Shown one piece after another: positions 8,775 to 18,199 of a stretch of DNA of 50,857 nt (its first letter is position 1; every line of letters begins with the position of its first letter). The notes under the pieces are model-generated. The model searched no databases, was not told where the DNA came from, and was given only the letters and a program-made list of their open reading frames with translations. This DNA comes from an uncultured Selenomonas sp. (GTDB lineage Bacteria > Bacillota > Negativicutes > Selenomonadales > Selenomonadaceae): contig CACZFT010000024.1 of NCBI GenBank assembly GCA_902780535.1, forward strand, positions 1 through 50,857, given 5' to 3'. The position numbers and the translations under genes were made by a program.

Positions 8775-10199
8775 TCAGCGCTTCATGTTGATGAGCGTCT
8801 CGAGCATCTCGTCGCCGACCGTGATGATCTTCGAGTTCGACTGGAAGCCGCGCTGCGTGATGATCATGTCGGAGAACTCGTTCGCAATATCGACATTCGA
8901 CATCTCGAGAGCCGACGGCGTAATCGTGACGCCGAGGTCGGATGCCGTCTTGACGTTCGCCGTGCCGGAGTTGTTCGACTCCTGGTAGAGGCTGTTGCCC
9001 GTCTTCGTGAGGCCGGACGCGTTCGTGAACTGCGCGACGGCGACCTGCGCCTCCGTCTGGCGCACGCCGTTCGTGTACGTGCCCGTGATCTTGCCCGAGG
9101 CATCGACCGAGACGCTCGAGAGCGTGCCGGCCGCATGGCCGTCCGACGTCGAGTTGACCGTGCTGCTGCCCGCGTACTGCGTGAGGCCCGTGAGGTCGAT
9201 GGTTGCCGTCTGCGCGGCAGCACCATTCGTCGTATACGTCAGCGCAATCGTCGCTGACGTCGTGCCTGCCTTATAGGCACCATTTGTATCGAACGACACC
9301 GTGCCATTCGCGAGCGTCACGGCCGTCGTCGAGCCGTCAGCTTCGATGATGTCCGTATTGTAGGTCGGCGTCGTGCTGCCGGACGTCGTCTTCGCTGTGA
9401 CAGCTGGAGAAATCGTCCAAGTGTTGCCGGTATTTGTGCGGCTCGAAAGCTCGAACAGCAGCGGAATGCTGTGCTTGTTGCCGAGGCTGTCATAGACCGT
9501 CGCTGTCGTCGTGACCGGGATGCTGCGGTTCGCGACATACGAGCCGGACGTGACCGTCTGCGTCGTGCCGTCGCTCAGCGTCAGCGTGACAGGTGCCGCA
9601 GCGGTCGCAACCGTGCGGCCGCCTGCCGACGTGCCGCCAGAGAGCGCCGTAATCATCAGCGTGCTCGCATTGAGGTTGTTCGAATACGTGACCTTTGCCG
9701 TCGCTTCCGAGGCCATGCCCTTGCCGGCCGGAATCTGGATATTGTCAGCCGCACCCGTCGTGTTGAGCACGCCGTTCTCTGCCATCCAGCCCTGCACATA
9801 GAGGCCGGAGCTCGGCAGCACGTAGTTGCCCTCGGAATCGAATGCGAATGCGCCGTCACGCGTATAGTACGTCTCCGTGCCCTTCTTCACGACGAAGAGG
9901 CCGTTGCCCGAGAGGCAGAGATCCGTGTTCTTGCCCGTCGACTGGACGGAGCCGTCCGTGAAGAGCAGGTCGATGCTCGCGACGCCCGTGCCGAGGCCGA
10001 TCTGCTTCGGGTTCGTGCCGCCGACATCGTCCTGCGGCGACGAAGCGCCCGTCAGCGTCTGCGACAGCGTGTCGGCGAACGTCGTGCGGCTCGACTTGAA
10101 GCCCGTCGTGTTGACATTTGCGATGTTGTTGCCGATGACGTCCATGCGGGTCTGATGAGCTTTCAGTCCGGACACACCGGAGAAAAGGGAACGCATCAT
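8775..10199 (-). CDS. flgE: Flagellar hook protein FlgE
   Basis: FlgE polymerises to form the hook. The 474-residue protein begins MMRSLFSGVSGLKAHQ and keeps the N-terminal rod/hook motif MDVIGNNIANVNTTGFK. Its Thr/Ser/Ala-rich middle domain is variable. The C-terminal coil is MSNVDIANEFSDMIITQRGF, ending EMLETLINMKR. Start chosen at ATG 10199, nine bases after AAAGGAAG; the upstream open frame has no family similarity. It follows the small flagellar operon protein with a 103-base gap that shows no clear signal, and is closed by the terminator at 8721-8749. Confidence 0.96.
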   Translation of the reverse strand: MMRSLFSGVSGLKAHQTRMDVIGNNIANVNTTGFKSSRTTFADTLSQTLTGASSPQDDVGGTNPKQIGLGTGVASIDLLFTDGSVQSTGKNTDLCLSGNGLFVVKKGTETYYTRDGAFAFDSEGNYVLPSSGLYVQGWMAENGVLNTTGAADNIQIPAGKGMASEATAKVTYSNNLNASTLMITALSGGTSAGGRTVATAAAPVTLTLSDGTTQTVTSGSYVANRSIPVTTTATVYDSLGNKHSIPLLFELSSRTNTGNTWTISPAVTAKTTSGSTTPTYNTDIIEADGSTTAVTLANGTVSFDTNGAYKAGTTSATIALTYTTNGAAAQTATIDLTGLTQYAGSSTVNSTSDGHAAGTLSSVSVDASGKITGTYTNGVRQTEAQVAVAQFTNASGLTKTGNSLYQESNNSGTANVKTASDLGVTITPSALEMSNVDIANEFSDMIITQRGFQSNSKIITVGDEMLETLINMKR

Positions 10200-10302
10200 A
10201 GTGAAAAACTTCCTTTCCTTTTTCCTTTGATGCATCGCAACCATCCATTTGTGGAGCGCGTCTGTCAGTCGGCGCCCCGGAGTTTCCTCAATGGTCCAAC
10301 TC

Positions 10303-10689
10303 TCAGAGAATGGCTGCGCTGTCGATGTTCGTGATGATGTTTTCCTGGTTCCTGCCATCCATGGCCGTGATCACCGTCCGGTTCGGGACGCTCACGACGA
10401 AGGCCGTGCCGTCCATGTAGACGAGTGACTCCCGGGCCCCTTTCCGGTCGAGGTCGGAGACGGCCGTGTCGAGTTTCTGGAGGCTTTCCTCCGAGAGCTC
10501 GATGCCGCGCTCCTGCATGCGCGCCTGCGCATGGGCGGAAAAGAGGACTCGTTCCTGGGCGGCTGTGAGCATCGCATCGAAATCACCGGATTTCGTGCGC
10601 GACGCCTGCGTCGCCTGCCGGCCCGTGCCGGTCGTTTGCTGCTGGATGGGCAGGAGCGGCTGCGTGTTGAAAAAAATGGGATTCGCCAC
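10303..10689 (-). CDS. Flagellar operon protein (TIGR02530-like), GTG start
   Basis: A 128-residue protein encoded between flgD and flgE, the place held in many Firmicutes by a small conserved flagellar operon protein. The recognisable core is FSAHAQARMQERGIELSEESLQKLDTAV..., followed by a GTAFVVSVPNRTVITAMD segment and a short tail. The start is GTG 10689, directly after GGAGGGAAGGAAC; no ATG lies near. The function is not established; position suggests a role in hook or rod assembly. It has no signal peptide or membrane segment. Confidence 0.85.
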   Translation of the reverse strand: MANPIFFNTQPLLPIQQQTTGTGRQATQASRTKSGDFDAMLTAAQERVLFSAHAQARMQERGIELSEESLQKLDTAVSDLDRKGARESLVYMDGTAFVVSVPNRTVITAMDGRNQENIITNIDSAAIL

Positions 10690-10706
10690 GTTCCTTCCCT
10701 CCGATG

Positions 10707-11258
10707 TTATTTCGTCGCCGTGCCGCTGCCGACGCGCGTGACGTCGCTGATGGCGACCTGGTACGTCGAGCCATCCGAACCCTTCGCGATGATGGTCGGC
10801 GAGCCGTCCGAGATGCTGACGCCCGTGACCGTGCCTTCGTGCGTCGTCTTCTCCGTGACGGCCTTGCCGTTTGCGTCCGTGACGGCCGTGCCATCGCTGT
10901 TCGTCTTCGTCGTCTCCGTCGTCCACTGCAGGCTCTGGCCGATCATGGAGCTCAGCTGGCCGACGAGGACGCTCGTATCCATGTTGCTGACGAGCGAATT
11001 CGTCTTGTCCAGCGCTTCCGCGACGTTCGTCATCTGCTCGAGCGCGGAGAACTGCGCGAGCTGCGCGAGGTATTCGCTGTTGTCCTGCGGGTCGAGCGGA
11101 TCCTGGTACTGCATCTGCGTGACGAGCAGCTGCAGGAATGCGTCTTTGCCGAGCGAGCCGCCCGCGACGGAAGAAGACGACGAGGCCTGCTGCTTCGCGT
11201 AGTCCTCTGCCGTGTAGGTCACGCCGTTCACGGTGACGGTATTGAGTGAATTCGACAT
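10707..11258 (-). CDS. flgD: Flagellar hook-capping protein FlgD
   Basis: FlgD is the scaffold cap on which hook subunits assemble. The 183-residue protein has the conserved N-terminal part LGKDAFLQLLVTQMQYQDPLDPQDNSEYLAQLAQFSALEQM, split here by description only, and a short beta-rich C-terminal part. It lies between fliK and the small hook-operon protein, 23 bases after the fliK stop, fitting the usual fliK-flgD-flgE hook block. Confidence 0.95.
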   Translation of the reverse strand: MSNSLNTVTVNGVTYTAEDYAKQQASSSSSVAGGSLGKDAFLQLLVTQMQYQDPLDPQDNSEYLAQLAQFSALEQMTNVAEALDKTNSLVSNMDTSVLVGQLSSMIGQSLQWTTETTKTNSDGTAVTDANGKAVTEKTTHEGTVTGVSISDGSPTIIAKGSDGSTYQVAISDVTRVGSGTATK

Positions 11259-11281
11259 ATTGGTTACCTCCCTCGGATCTC

Positions 11282-13058
11282 TCAGACCCGATAGTCAACG
11301 CCGTCCGTGGCTGCGTTTCCTTCTTTCTGCGCGGCGAGTGCCGCTGCGAGCTCCTGCCCGTCCTCGAAGGCTTCGGCGCTTTCCTGCGTCGAGTGGCGCT
11401 GGCCCTGCGAGCTGCCCTGCTGCCAGCCCTGCTGGCCGCTGTCCTGCGGCAGGCCGCCATCGGCGAGGCCGGCGTAGACGCCGACGTTGTCGACTTTGAT
11501 GCCCTGATCGTTGAGATCCTGCTTGAGCTGGACGAGCGTGTTCTCGATGATCGTGCGGACTTCTGCGTTGTTCGAGTGGAACGAGGCATTGACGGCACCA
11601 TCGACGCCGACGGAGACGCGGAGCGTCAGGTCGCCGAGGTGTTCCGGCTTCAGGTGGATGACCATCTCGGTATCCTGCCCGCGCTGGATGAGGCGCGCCT
11701 GGTCAACAATCTGCCTGCGCGGTCTGCGCCTGCTGCGTGCCATCGATGTTCTGGAGCGTCTGCGAGAAGCTCGTAAGCATACCGGCTTGTGTCGGGACAT
11801 CCCCCTGCGCCGTCGGCGCCTTGTCAAAGGCCGCTTCCTCGGGAAGCTGCGTAACGGTCACGGTGCCGTCTGACGTCTGGAGCATCTCTGCCATCGCCTG
11901 GCCGGACGACTGGCTCCCCCCATTCAGGAAATCGCCAAGGCTGCTGCCGCCATTCTGCGGCGTCGCCACTACCTGCTGGGTGAGCGAGAGGTCGCTCGCG
12001 GATGCGTGCGTGACGTCCGTTCCGAGAAGATTTGCAAAATCACTCGTCTTCACGGTCTGCGTATCGTTCGTCGACGCCGCTGCCTGCTGGAAGAGCGGCT
12101 GCGTCTCCATCTGCGGCGCCTGCATCAGCTGCTGGGAAAGCGTCTGCGCCTGCGAAGCGAGGCTTGCCGTGTTCAGCGGCGAAAGGTTCTGGAGCTCGAC
12201 AAGCGGCTGCTGGGCAGCCTGCATATCGGCCTGCTGCGCGGCGTCCGTGATGGGAGCCATCTGCGCGAGCAGCTGCTGCATCGAAGTGCCCGCCGACGCC
12301 TGCGAAGCCTGCGCTGTCTGAGCCGTCTGCACGGATTGTGCGAGGGTCGAAGACGCCTGCACATTCTGGAGACTTGCTGCGCTCTGCGCCTGCGTCATCT
12401 GCAGCGGCGCTGCCGTCGTCGTTTCCGCCGCTGCGGTCTCGGCATTTGGCAGGGCGTTCTGCCCGGAGAGCATCGCGAGCATGGCTTTCTGCGCCTGGCC
12501 TTTCGATGCATCCTGCGGCAGGAGCGTCTGGAGCGACGACTGCGCAGCCGGCATGGAAGACGAGGCATCGAGCAGGGCCTGTGCGATGTCTTCGACGGAG
12601 CCGGCGGTTTCCGCCGCGACCTCCGTCGCCATCAGATCCTGTACCCCATTTTCATTTCCTACGACAGCCTGCGCAAGCACGAGTTTCGCATCGAGCGCCG
12701 CCTGTGCGGCATCCGCAAGGATGTCCGTGCCATCGTCCGTGATGGCCGCCTTGTCGTCCTTGGCATCCGCATTTTTCGTGCCCTGCCTGGCATCCTTGCC
12801 TTTTGCCTTCGTCTTCGCAGCAGGATTTTTCTCTGTCGCAGCTGCTGCGGCCGATGCCTCTGTTTCATCGGCGGCACTCTCAGCTGTATCCTTTGCATCC
12901 TGCGCAGCCGCTTTCGGCTCCTGCGCCTGTGCCTGGCTCTTCTGCAGGACATCGTCAAAGCCGGAGGATTTCGCCGTCTTCGAGACGGATGTGCTCTTCC
13001 CGCTGGCTTTCGATGTGCCTGTCTGCGGACTCGTGCTCATGATCTGTACATTGTTCAT
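11282..13058 (-). CDS. fliK: Flagellar hook-length control protein FliK, frame-disrupted
   Basis: FliK measures hook length and triggers the FlhB specificity switch. The ATG at 13058 follows AAGGAGG. The first frame gives about 451 residues of low-complexity Gln/Ala/Ser/Thr-rich sequence, normal for the FliK ruler, then stops at 11703-11705. The conserved C-terminal domain (MVIHLKPEHLGDLTLRVSVGVDG) continues in another frame from about 11715 down to 11282. The joint is near 11711-11718, where a single extra base in GCAGGCAG would account for the shift: 13058-11282 is 1777 bases, 3n+1. As written, FliK would lose the domain that signals the switch. A sequencing error is possible. Confidence 0.88.
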
Positions 13059-13118
13059 GCTGTCACCTCCTTTCTATATGGTATATCGACGATTTTCGGA
13101 TTTTCTTAAATGAAAATT

Positions 13119-13820
13119 TCATTGATTTTGCGCTGTCTGCGTGCCGTTCTGGCTGTCAGCCTGTCCGGCATCCTGCCCCTGCTCGATCATCTTCTGGAGG
13201 TCGCTCGGGCTCGTCAGCGTCTTCTGCTTGCCTTCGTACATGATCTTCGTGAGGCGGGCCGTCTTCGATGCATCGAACTCGGCGAGGATCTTCGCGGCCT
13301 GGCCTTCGTCCATGCGCTGGAGGATGGCGATGCAGGTGTCATCGTCGAGCTGGTCCATCGCGGCAGCCGCATCGGCCGGCTTCATCTCGTTATAGAGACG
13401 CGCGAGCTTCGAGACGCGCTTTCGCTCGGCGGCTTCGCGGTCTTTCATCTGCTTCTCGATTTCCTTCTTCGAGAGCTGGACTTTCTTCGAGTCCTTCTGA
13501 TCCTTCTTGTCAGCCTCCGGGTCGGGCTTGACATCCTCGGCCGGCGTGTTCTGCATGTCTTCTTCCGTCGGCGCAGGCTTGACGAAATACTGGCCGATGA
13601 TGGGCAGGTTGTAGAGGCCGAGCTTCTCGTTGGCTTCCTGGGTATCGAAGATGCGCAGGTAGATGCCGAGCGCGAAGCCGCCGATGACGAGCACGATGAG
13701 CAGCAGGAGAATCAGCAGGATTTTCAGGAACCGGCGCTTTTTTGGCGGCTCTTCGTCCTCATATTCATCATCTTCGTATTCGTCGTCATCGTACTCTTCT
13801 TCCTCTTTGGCTTTGGCCAT
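13119..13820 (-). CDS. MotE/MgtE_N-like flagellar cluster protein
   Basis: A 233-residue protein with a very acidic N-terminus (Glu/Asp/Tyr runs), a basic PPKKRR stop, one membrane helix at about residues 33-57 and a charged coiled-coil stretch. The C-terminal region (LARLYNEMKPADAAAAMDQLDDDTCIAILQRM) resembles the MgtE N-terminal fold of MotE-family proteins. In other bacteria MotE acts as a chaperone or partner of the stator protein MotC/MotB; that role is only inferred here. The start is the ATG at 13820, with GGAGG upstream; a GTG four codons earlier is possible. It lies between the lytic transglycosylase and fliK. Confidence 0.85.
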   Translation of the reverse strand: MAKAKEEEEYDDDEYEDDEYEDEEPPKKRRFLKILLILLLLIVLVIGGFALGIYLRIFDTQEANEKLGLYNLPIIGQYFVKPAPTEEDMQNTPAEDVKPDPEADKKDQKDSKKVQLSKKEIEKQMKDREAAERKRVSKLARLYNEMKPADAAAAMDQLDDDTCIAILQRMDEGQAAKILAEFDASKTARLTKIMYEGKQKTLTSPSDLQKMIEQGQDAGQADSQNGTQTAQNQ

Positions 13821-13853
13821 GTTTTCGTTCACCTCCGTCAGATGTCAGATGCT

Positions 13854-14507
13854 TCAGCGGTACAGGTCGAGCACGCGGTCGACATAGGCCTGCGTCTCAG
13901 GATACGGCGGCACGCCGCCATAGGCCTTGACGGCCGCCGGGCCCGCATTGTAGGCCGCAACGGCCTTCTTCACATCGCCGCCGAACGTGTCGAGCATCTC
14001 GCGCAGGTATTTCGCGCCGCCCTCGATGTTCTGCTTCTTGTCATAGGGATTGACGCCGAGGCCCGCTGCCGTGTCCGGCATGAGCTGCATGACGCCGATG
14101 GCGCCGACCGGCGAAACAGCCGACTGGTCGCCGCCGGACTCCGCCTGCGCGATGGCATTGACGAGGCGCGCATCGACGTTCTGGTCGCGCGCGGCATCCT
14201 GCACCATCGTCGCGAGGTCGCCATCGGCGGCCGGCAGGTCGGAAACGGCCTTGAGGCCCGTGCCGACGTTCACGGGGAGCGTCGCCTTTGATGCGGACGC
14301 CGCCGCGTTCGTCTTGGACGCAGGCTGTGCGGCATTTGCGCCGCTCGCCTGTCCCTTGGCGGCCTCGGCGGCTTTCTGCGCCGCGATGGCCTGCTGCAGC
14401 TGTGCGTCAAATCCGACCGCGCCCGGCACCTGCTGGAGTCCCATGAAGGACTTCTGCAGCTGTGCGATGCGCTGCTGGACGCGCGTGATGTCTCCCATAT
14501 CAATCAT
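13854..14507 (-). CDS. Lytic transglycosylase (SLT domain) of the flagellar cluster
   Basis: The 217-residue product ends in a soluble lytic transglycosylase domain. It shows the catalytic Glu in AIAQAESGG, the motif [13 protein letters not shown] and the substrate-groove motif [12 protein letters not shown]. These enzymes cut peptidoglycan so that the rod can cross the wall. The N-terminal part is Ala/Gln-rich with no evident signal peptide, so it may leave through the flagellar export system, as FlgJ-type enzymes do (inference). Its start overlaps the fliJ stop by four bases. Confidence 0.92.
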   Translation of the reverse strand: MIDMGDITRVQQRIAQLQKSFMGLQQVPGAVGFDAQLQQAIAAQKAAEAAKGQASGANAAQPASKTNAAASASKATLPVNVGTGLKAVSDLPAADGDLATMVQDAARDQNVDARLVNAIAQAESGGDQSAVSPVGAIGVMQLMPDTAAGLGVNPYDKKQNIEGGAKYLREMLDTFGGDVKKAVAAYNAGPAAVKAYGGVPPYPETQAYVDRVLDLYR

Positions 14508-14971
14508 ACTGCATCCCTTACCTTCCCATTCCTCATATAGAGCTGCAGGCCGATCTCGTCGAGCATCTTCTGCTCTTCATGAAGGGCCGCGTCTTTGTAT
14601 TCCTGGAACCGCTTTTCCTTGAGCTGCTCGATGCTCTTGAGGTAGCTCATGACTTCCATGAGCTCCTTGAGCCGCTTCTGCCGCTCGGCTTTCGCCTGCA
14701 GGATGAGCTTCTGCTGCATCTCGATCTGCTCGCGCTTCCACTGGAAGAAGCTGTTGAAATCCATGAGCTTGCCGACCGTCACGCGCTTGCCTTCCTGCGT
14801 GATGGCCTCGAACTCGCGCTGCCCCTGCTGCATCTCCTGAAGCAGGGTCTGCATGTGGGCGCGCTTGTCCTCGAGCTCGCGCGAGGCGTTCGCGAACGCG
14901 ACTTCGGCATCTTCTTTCTTGCTGCGCGTGACGCGCAGCAGCGTTTCGAGCTGGAACTTGAATTTCTTCAT
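14504..14971 (-). CDS. fliJ: Flagellar export chaperone FliJ
   Basis: FliJ is a coiled-coil export chaperone that joins the FliI ATPase ring to FlhA. The 155-residue protein is almost entirely charged alpha-helix, beginning [22 protein letters not shown], a typical FliJ start. It follows fliI by six bases and overlaps the transglycosylase gene by four. FliJ sequences are weakly conserved, so context supports much of the call. Confidence 0.93.
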   Translation of the reverse strand: MKKFKFQLETLLRVTRSKKEDAEVAFANASRELEDKRAHMQTLLQEMQQGQREFEAITQEGKRVTVGKLMDFNSFFQWKREQIEMQQKLILQAKAERQKRLKELMEVMSYLKSIEQLKEKRFQEYKDAALHEEQKMLDEIGLQLYMRNGKVRDAV

Positions 14972-14977
14972 TTTTCA

Positions 14978-16354
14978 TCACCCTGCGGTGGCTTTCGCTT
15001 CCCCGGCTGCCGGCTGCGGCGCCGCGGGGGCCGCTGGCGGCTGTCCCGTGATGGCTTCGAGCTTCTGCTCCGTTTCCTCATAGCCGTCGACCTCGAAGAT
15101 GCCCTGGCAGAGGAAGTCGTTGATGGCGTCGATCTTCGCGATGGATTCGTCGATCTTCGCGCTCGAGCCCTTGACATAGGCGCCGATGTGGATGAGGTCT
15201 TCGGCGTCGCGGTAGACGGCCATGAGCTGGCGCATGCGCTGCGCCGCTGTCAGGTGCTCTTTCGACACGACTTCGTTCATGACACGGCTGACGCTCGTCA
15301 TGATGTCGATGGCCGGGAAATGGTTCTGCGCGGCGATGCTGCGCGAGAGCACGATATGGCCGTCGAGGATCGAGCGCACGGCATCGGCAATCGGCTCGTT
15401 CATGTCGTCGCCATCGACGAGCACGGTGTAGATGCCCGTGATGGAGCCTTTGTCGCTCGTGCCCGCGCGCTCGAGGAGGCGCGGCAGCATGGCGAAGACG
15501 GACGGCGTATAGCCGCGCGTCGCCGGCGGCTCGCCGACGGTCAGGCCGACTTCGCGCTGTGCCATCGCAAAGCGCGTGACGGAATCCATCATGAGGATGA
15601 CCTTGTGGCCCTGATCGCGGAAATATTCGGCGATGGCTGTGGCCGTCATGGCGCCCTTGATGCGCACGAGCGCGGGCTGGTCGGACGTCGCGACGACGAC
15701 GACGGAACGCTTGAGTCCTTCCTCGCCGAGGTCGCGTTCGATGAAGTCGCGCACCTCGCGGCCACGCTCGCCGACGAGCGCGATGACGCTGATGTCGGCT
15801 TCCGTGTTGCGGGCGATCATGGAGAGCAGCGTCGATTTGCCGACGCCCGAGCCCGCCATGATGCCGATGCGCTGCCCGTCGCCCATCGTGATGAGGCCGT
15901 CGATGGCGCGCACGCCGACGTAGAGGTGCTCGTGGATGCGCGGGCGCTTGAGCGGCGCGGGCGGCGGCGCCTGCAGCGGGTATTCCTTCTTCGTGAGGAT
16001 TGGCCCCTTGTCATCCATCGGGTTGCCGAGGCCGTCGAGCACGCGGCCGAGGAGTTCCGGCCCGACTTTGACTTTCAGCGTCTTCTGCGCCGAGACGACC
16101 TCGCAGCCCGGCCCGATGCCCTGCATTTCGCCGACAGGCATGAGCATGACAAATCCCTCCCGGAAACCGACCACTTCGGCCGGCACGGGCGGGACGTTGG
16201 GGAAATGCGAACTCACGTAGCAGAGCTCGCCGACGCTGACCGTCGGGCCCTGCGACTCAATGACGAGGCCGACGACCTGCGTGACTTTGCCCGTGAGCTT
16301 GATGGACACGGAGCTCTTGACGGCATCCGTGAATTTTTTGATATCGACCTGCAT
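14978..16354 (-). CDS. fliI: Flagellum-specific ATPase FliI
   Basis: FliI is the F1-beta-like hexameric ATPase of flagellar export. The 458-residue protein carries Walker A AGSGVGKST at residues 167-175, Walker B VILMMDSVTRFA, and the family motif GEPPATRGYTPSVFAMLPRLLERAG. It ends in a dispensable-looking Ala/Pro-rich tail of about 20 residues. Start and fliH stop share one base. FliH and FliJ, its direct partners, are the flanking genes. Confidence 0.98.
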   Translation of the reverse strand: MQVDIKKFTDAVKSSVSIKLTGKVTQVVGLVIESQGPTVSVGELCYVSSHFPNVPPVPAEVVGFREGFVMLMPVGEMQGIGPGCEVVSAQKTLKVKVGPELLGRVLDGLGNPMDDKGPILTKKEYPLQAPPPAPLKRPRIHEHLYVGVRAIDGLITMGDGQRIGIMAGSGVGKSTLLSMIARNTEADISVIALVGERGREVRDFIERDLGEEGLKRSVVVVATSDQPALVRIKGAMTATAIAEYFRDQGHKVILMMDSVTRFAMAQREVGLTVGEPPATRGYTPSVFAMLPRLLERAGTSDKGSITGIYTVLVDGDDMNEPIADAVRSILDGHIVLSRSIAAQNHFPAIDIMTSVSRVMNEVVSKEHLTAAQRMRQLMAVYRDAEDLIHIGAYVKGSSAKIDESIAKIDAINDFLCQGIFEVDGYEETEQKLEAITGQPPAAPAAPQPAAGEAKATAG

Positions 16355-17175
16355 CAGGCTTTCACTTCCTCGATGGCTTGGCGGATGAGCTCGATCTGGG
16401 TCTGGAGGCGTGCATCGACGCCGCCGTTCGGCGTCTCGATGACGCAGTCGCCGGGCACGAGGCTCTCGTCAGATGTGATCGTGAGCTCGGCGCCCGTGCC
16501 CGTCAGGCGGCTGCGGAATTCGTCGCGCGCGAGGAGCACGAGGTCGTAGACGTCAGGAGCCACGTGGATGTTGATCTCCTTCTGATCCTTGACTTTTTCG
16601 AGGGACTTCTGCACGAGCGGCAGGATGACCTGCGGCACGTCGATGAAGTGCTGCGGCAGGATCTTCTCGACGATGGCAAGCGCGATGGACGTGACGTCCT
16701 CCTCTGCTTTCGAGAGGTAGTCGCTCGTCGCGTCCTTCGCGTCCTGCAGCGTCTTCTCCGCCTGCTTGTTGGCGTTCTGGACAGCGTCCTTCATCGCCTT
16801 CTTCGCTTCGTCGCGGCCTTCTTCCTCGCCGCGGCGCAGGCCTTCTTCATGGCCGAGGCGTGCGGCGTCCTCGCGGAGCTCGACGCATTCCTGCCGGGCT
16901 TCCGCCATGAGGCGGTCGCGCTCGTTCTTCGCCTGCTGGAGGATTTTCTCGCTTTCGAGCTTCGCCTTCTTCAGGAGCGCTGCCGCGCGCTTTTCCTTGG
17001 CCGCGACGGCGGCCAGGCGGCGCTTGTACGCCTCGACGTCGAATTTCGGCTTCTGCGCTTCCGCCTTCTTCTGTTCTTCTTTCTCTTCCTCGGAGGGCTC
17101 GATCTTCGGAGGCTCCGGAGCCTTGATGACCATCGGTTTGGCTTCCCACTGGGCCGCCTTGATGACCTTAGACAA
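16354..17175 (-). CDS. fliH: Flagellar export stator protein FliH
   Basis: FliH regulates the FliI ATPase and anchors it to the C ring. The 273-residue protein has an acidic/basic N-terminal region and a long charged helix with GxxxG-like repeats (EGLRRGEEEGRDEAKKAM). Its C-terminal V-ATPase E-subunit-like domain contains ALAIVEKILPQ and ends near the conserved GDCVIETPNGGVDARLQTQ. It overlaps fliG by eight bases and fliI by one. Confidence 0.95.
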   Translation of the reverse strand: MSKVIKAAQWEAKPMVIKAPEPPKIEPSEEEKEEQKKAEAQKPKFDVEAYKRRLAAVAAKEKRAAALLKKAKLESEKILQQAKNERDRLMAEARQECVELREDAARLGHEEGLRRGEEEGRDEAKKAMKDAVQNANKQAEKTLQDAKDATSDYLSKAEEDVTSIALAIVEKILPQHFIDVPQVILPLVQKSLEKVKDQKEINIHVAPDVYDLVLLARDEFRSRLTGTGAELTITSDESLVPGDCVIETPNGGVDARLQTQIELIRQAIEEVKA

Positions 17176-18199
17176 TCATCTCGTCCCCCTTGCCGCCGCG
17201 CGAAACGACGATTTCGCCCTTGTCTTCCATCGTACGGATGATGTTGACGATCTTCTGCTGTGCTTCTTCGACGTCGCGGATCTTGACCGGGCCCATGAAC
17301 TCGATTTCTTCTTTGAGCATGTCGGCAGCACGCGAAGACATGTTCTTGTAGACCTTGTCGGCGACTTCCTTCGGCGTGGCCTTGAGTGCGAGCGAGAGGT
17401 CTTTCGTATCGACGCCGCGCAGCACGAGCTGCAGGGAGCGGTCGTCGAGCAGGACGATGTCCTCGAACACGAACATGAGGCGCTTGATTTCCTCGGCGAG
17501 CTCGGGGTTGTCGACCTCGAGGTTTTCGAGGATGGATTTCTCGGTCGTGCGGTCGACGCGGTTGAGCATCTCGACGACGCTCTTGACGCCGCCGGCCGTC
17601 GTGAAGTCCTGCGTGACGAGCGTCGAGAGCTTGCGCTCGAGCACGCGCTCGACCTCGCGGATGACGTCTGGCGACGTGCGGTCCATGACGGCGATGCGCT
17701 TCGCGACATCAGCCTGCTGGTCCGGCGGCAACGAACCGAGGACGGTCGCGGCCTGGTCGGGCTCGAGGTAGGCCATGATGAGCGCGATGGTCTGCGGATG
17801 CTCGTTCTGGATGAAGTTCATGAGCTGCGACGGGTCGGTCTTGCGCAGGAAGTCGAACGGACGCACCTGCAGGCTCGTCGTGAGACGGTTGATGATGTCC
17901 ATGGCCTTCTCGGCGCCAAGGGCTTTCTCGAGGACGTTCTGCGCGTACTCGAGGCCGCCGGTCGAGATGTAGTCCTTGGCCATGGCCATCTGGTAGAATT
18001 CGCTGATGACGGCCGCCTTCTGGTCGGCACTGACCTGTTTCTGGTTCGCGATCTCGAGCGTCACGCGCTCGATCTCGTCGTCATCCATGTGCTTGAAGAG
18101 CTTGGCGGAATACTCCGGCCCCAGCGCGATGAAGAGCACGGCGGCCTTCTGCTGGTTTGTGAGTTCTTCTTCCTCCACGCCATACATATCTGCTGCCAT
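17168..18199 (-). CDS. fliG: Flagellar motor switch protein FliG
   Basis: FliG is the rotor protein that interacts with the stator. The 343-residue product is full length. Visible marks are the N-terminal LTNQQKAAVLFIALG, the EHPQTIALIMAYL (EHPQ) motif of the middle domain, and the C-terminal charged torque helix FEDIVLLDDRSLQLVLRGVDTKDLSLALK. Its ATG follows the fliF stop codon directly when the fliF frame is corrected, a typical coupled arrangement. Confidence 0.98.
   Translation of the reverse strand: MAADMYGVEEEELTNQQKAAVLFIALGPEYSAKLFKHMDDDEIERVTLEIANQKQVSADQKAAVISEFYQMAMAKDYISTGGLEYAQNVLEKALGAEKAMDIINRLTTSLQVRPFDFLRKTDPSQLMNFIQNEHPQTIALIMAYLEPDQAATVLGSLPPDQQADVAKRIAVMDRTSPDVIREVERVLERKLSTLVTQDFTTAGGVKSVVEMLNRVDRTTEKSILENLEVDNPELAEEIKRLMFVFEDIVLLDDRSLQLVLRGVDTKDLSLALKATPKEVADKVYKNMSSRAADMLKEEIEFMGPVKIRDVEEAQQKIVNIIRTMEDKGEIVVSRGGKGDEMIV

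Noticed and set aside
11703..11718. Programmed frameshift in fliK (and likewise fliF, hslU)
   Set aside because: No slippery heptamer with a downstream structure is evident in fliK or fliF, and the A5 run in hslU is too short to propose efficient programmed slippage. Indel or sequencing error is simpler.
14579..16549. Very long open frame on the plus strand (about 650 codons), and similar long ones at 4-1500, 23975-25945 and 25945-28146
   Set aside because: They lie antisense to clear genes (fliI, flhA, hslV/trmFO, topA), have Arg/Asp/Glu/Leu-rich compositions typical of mirrored high-GC codons, and lack ribosome-binding sites or family motifs.
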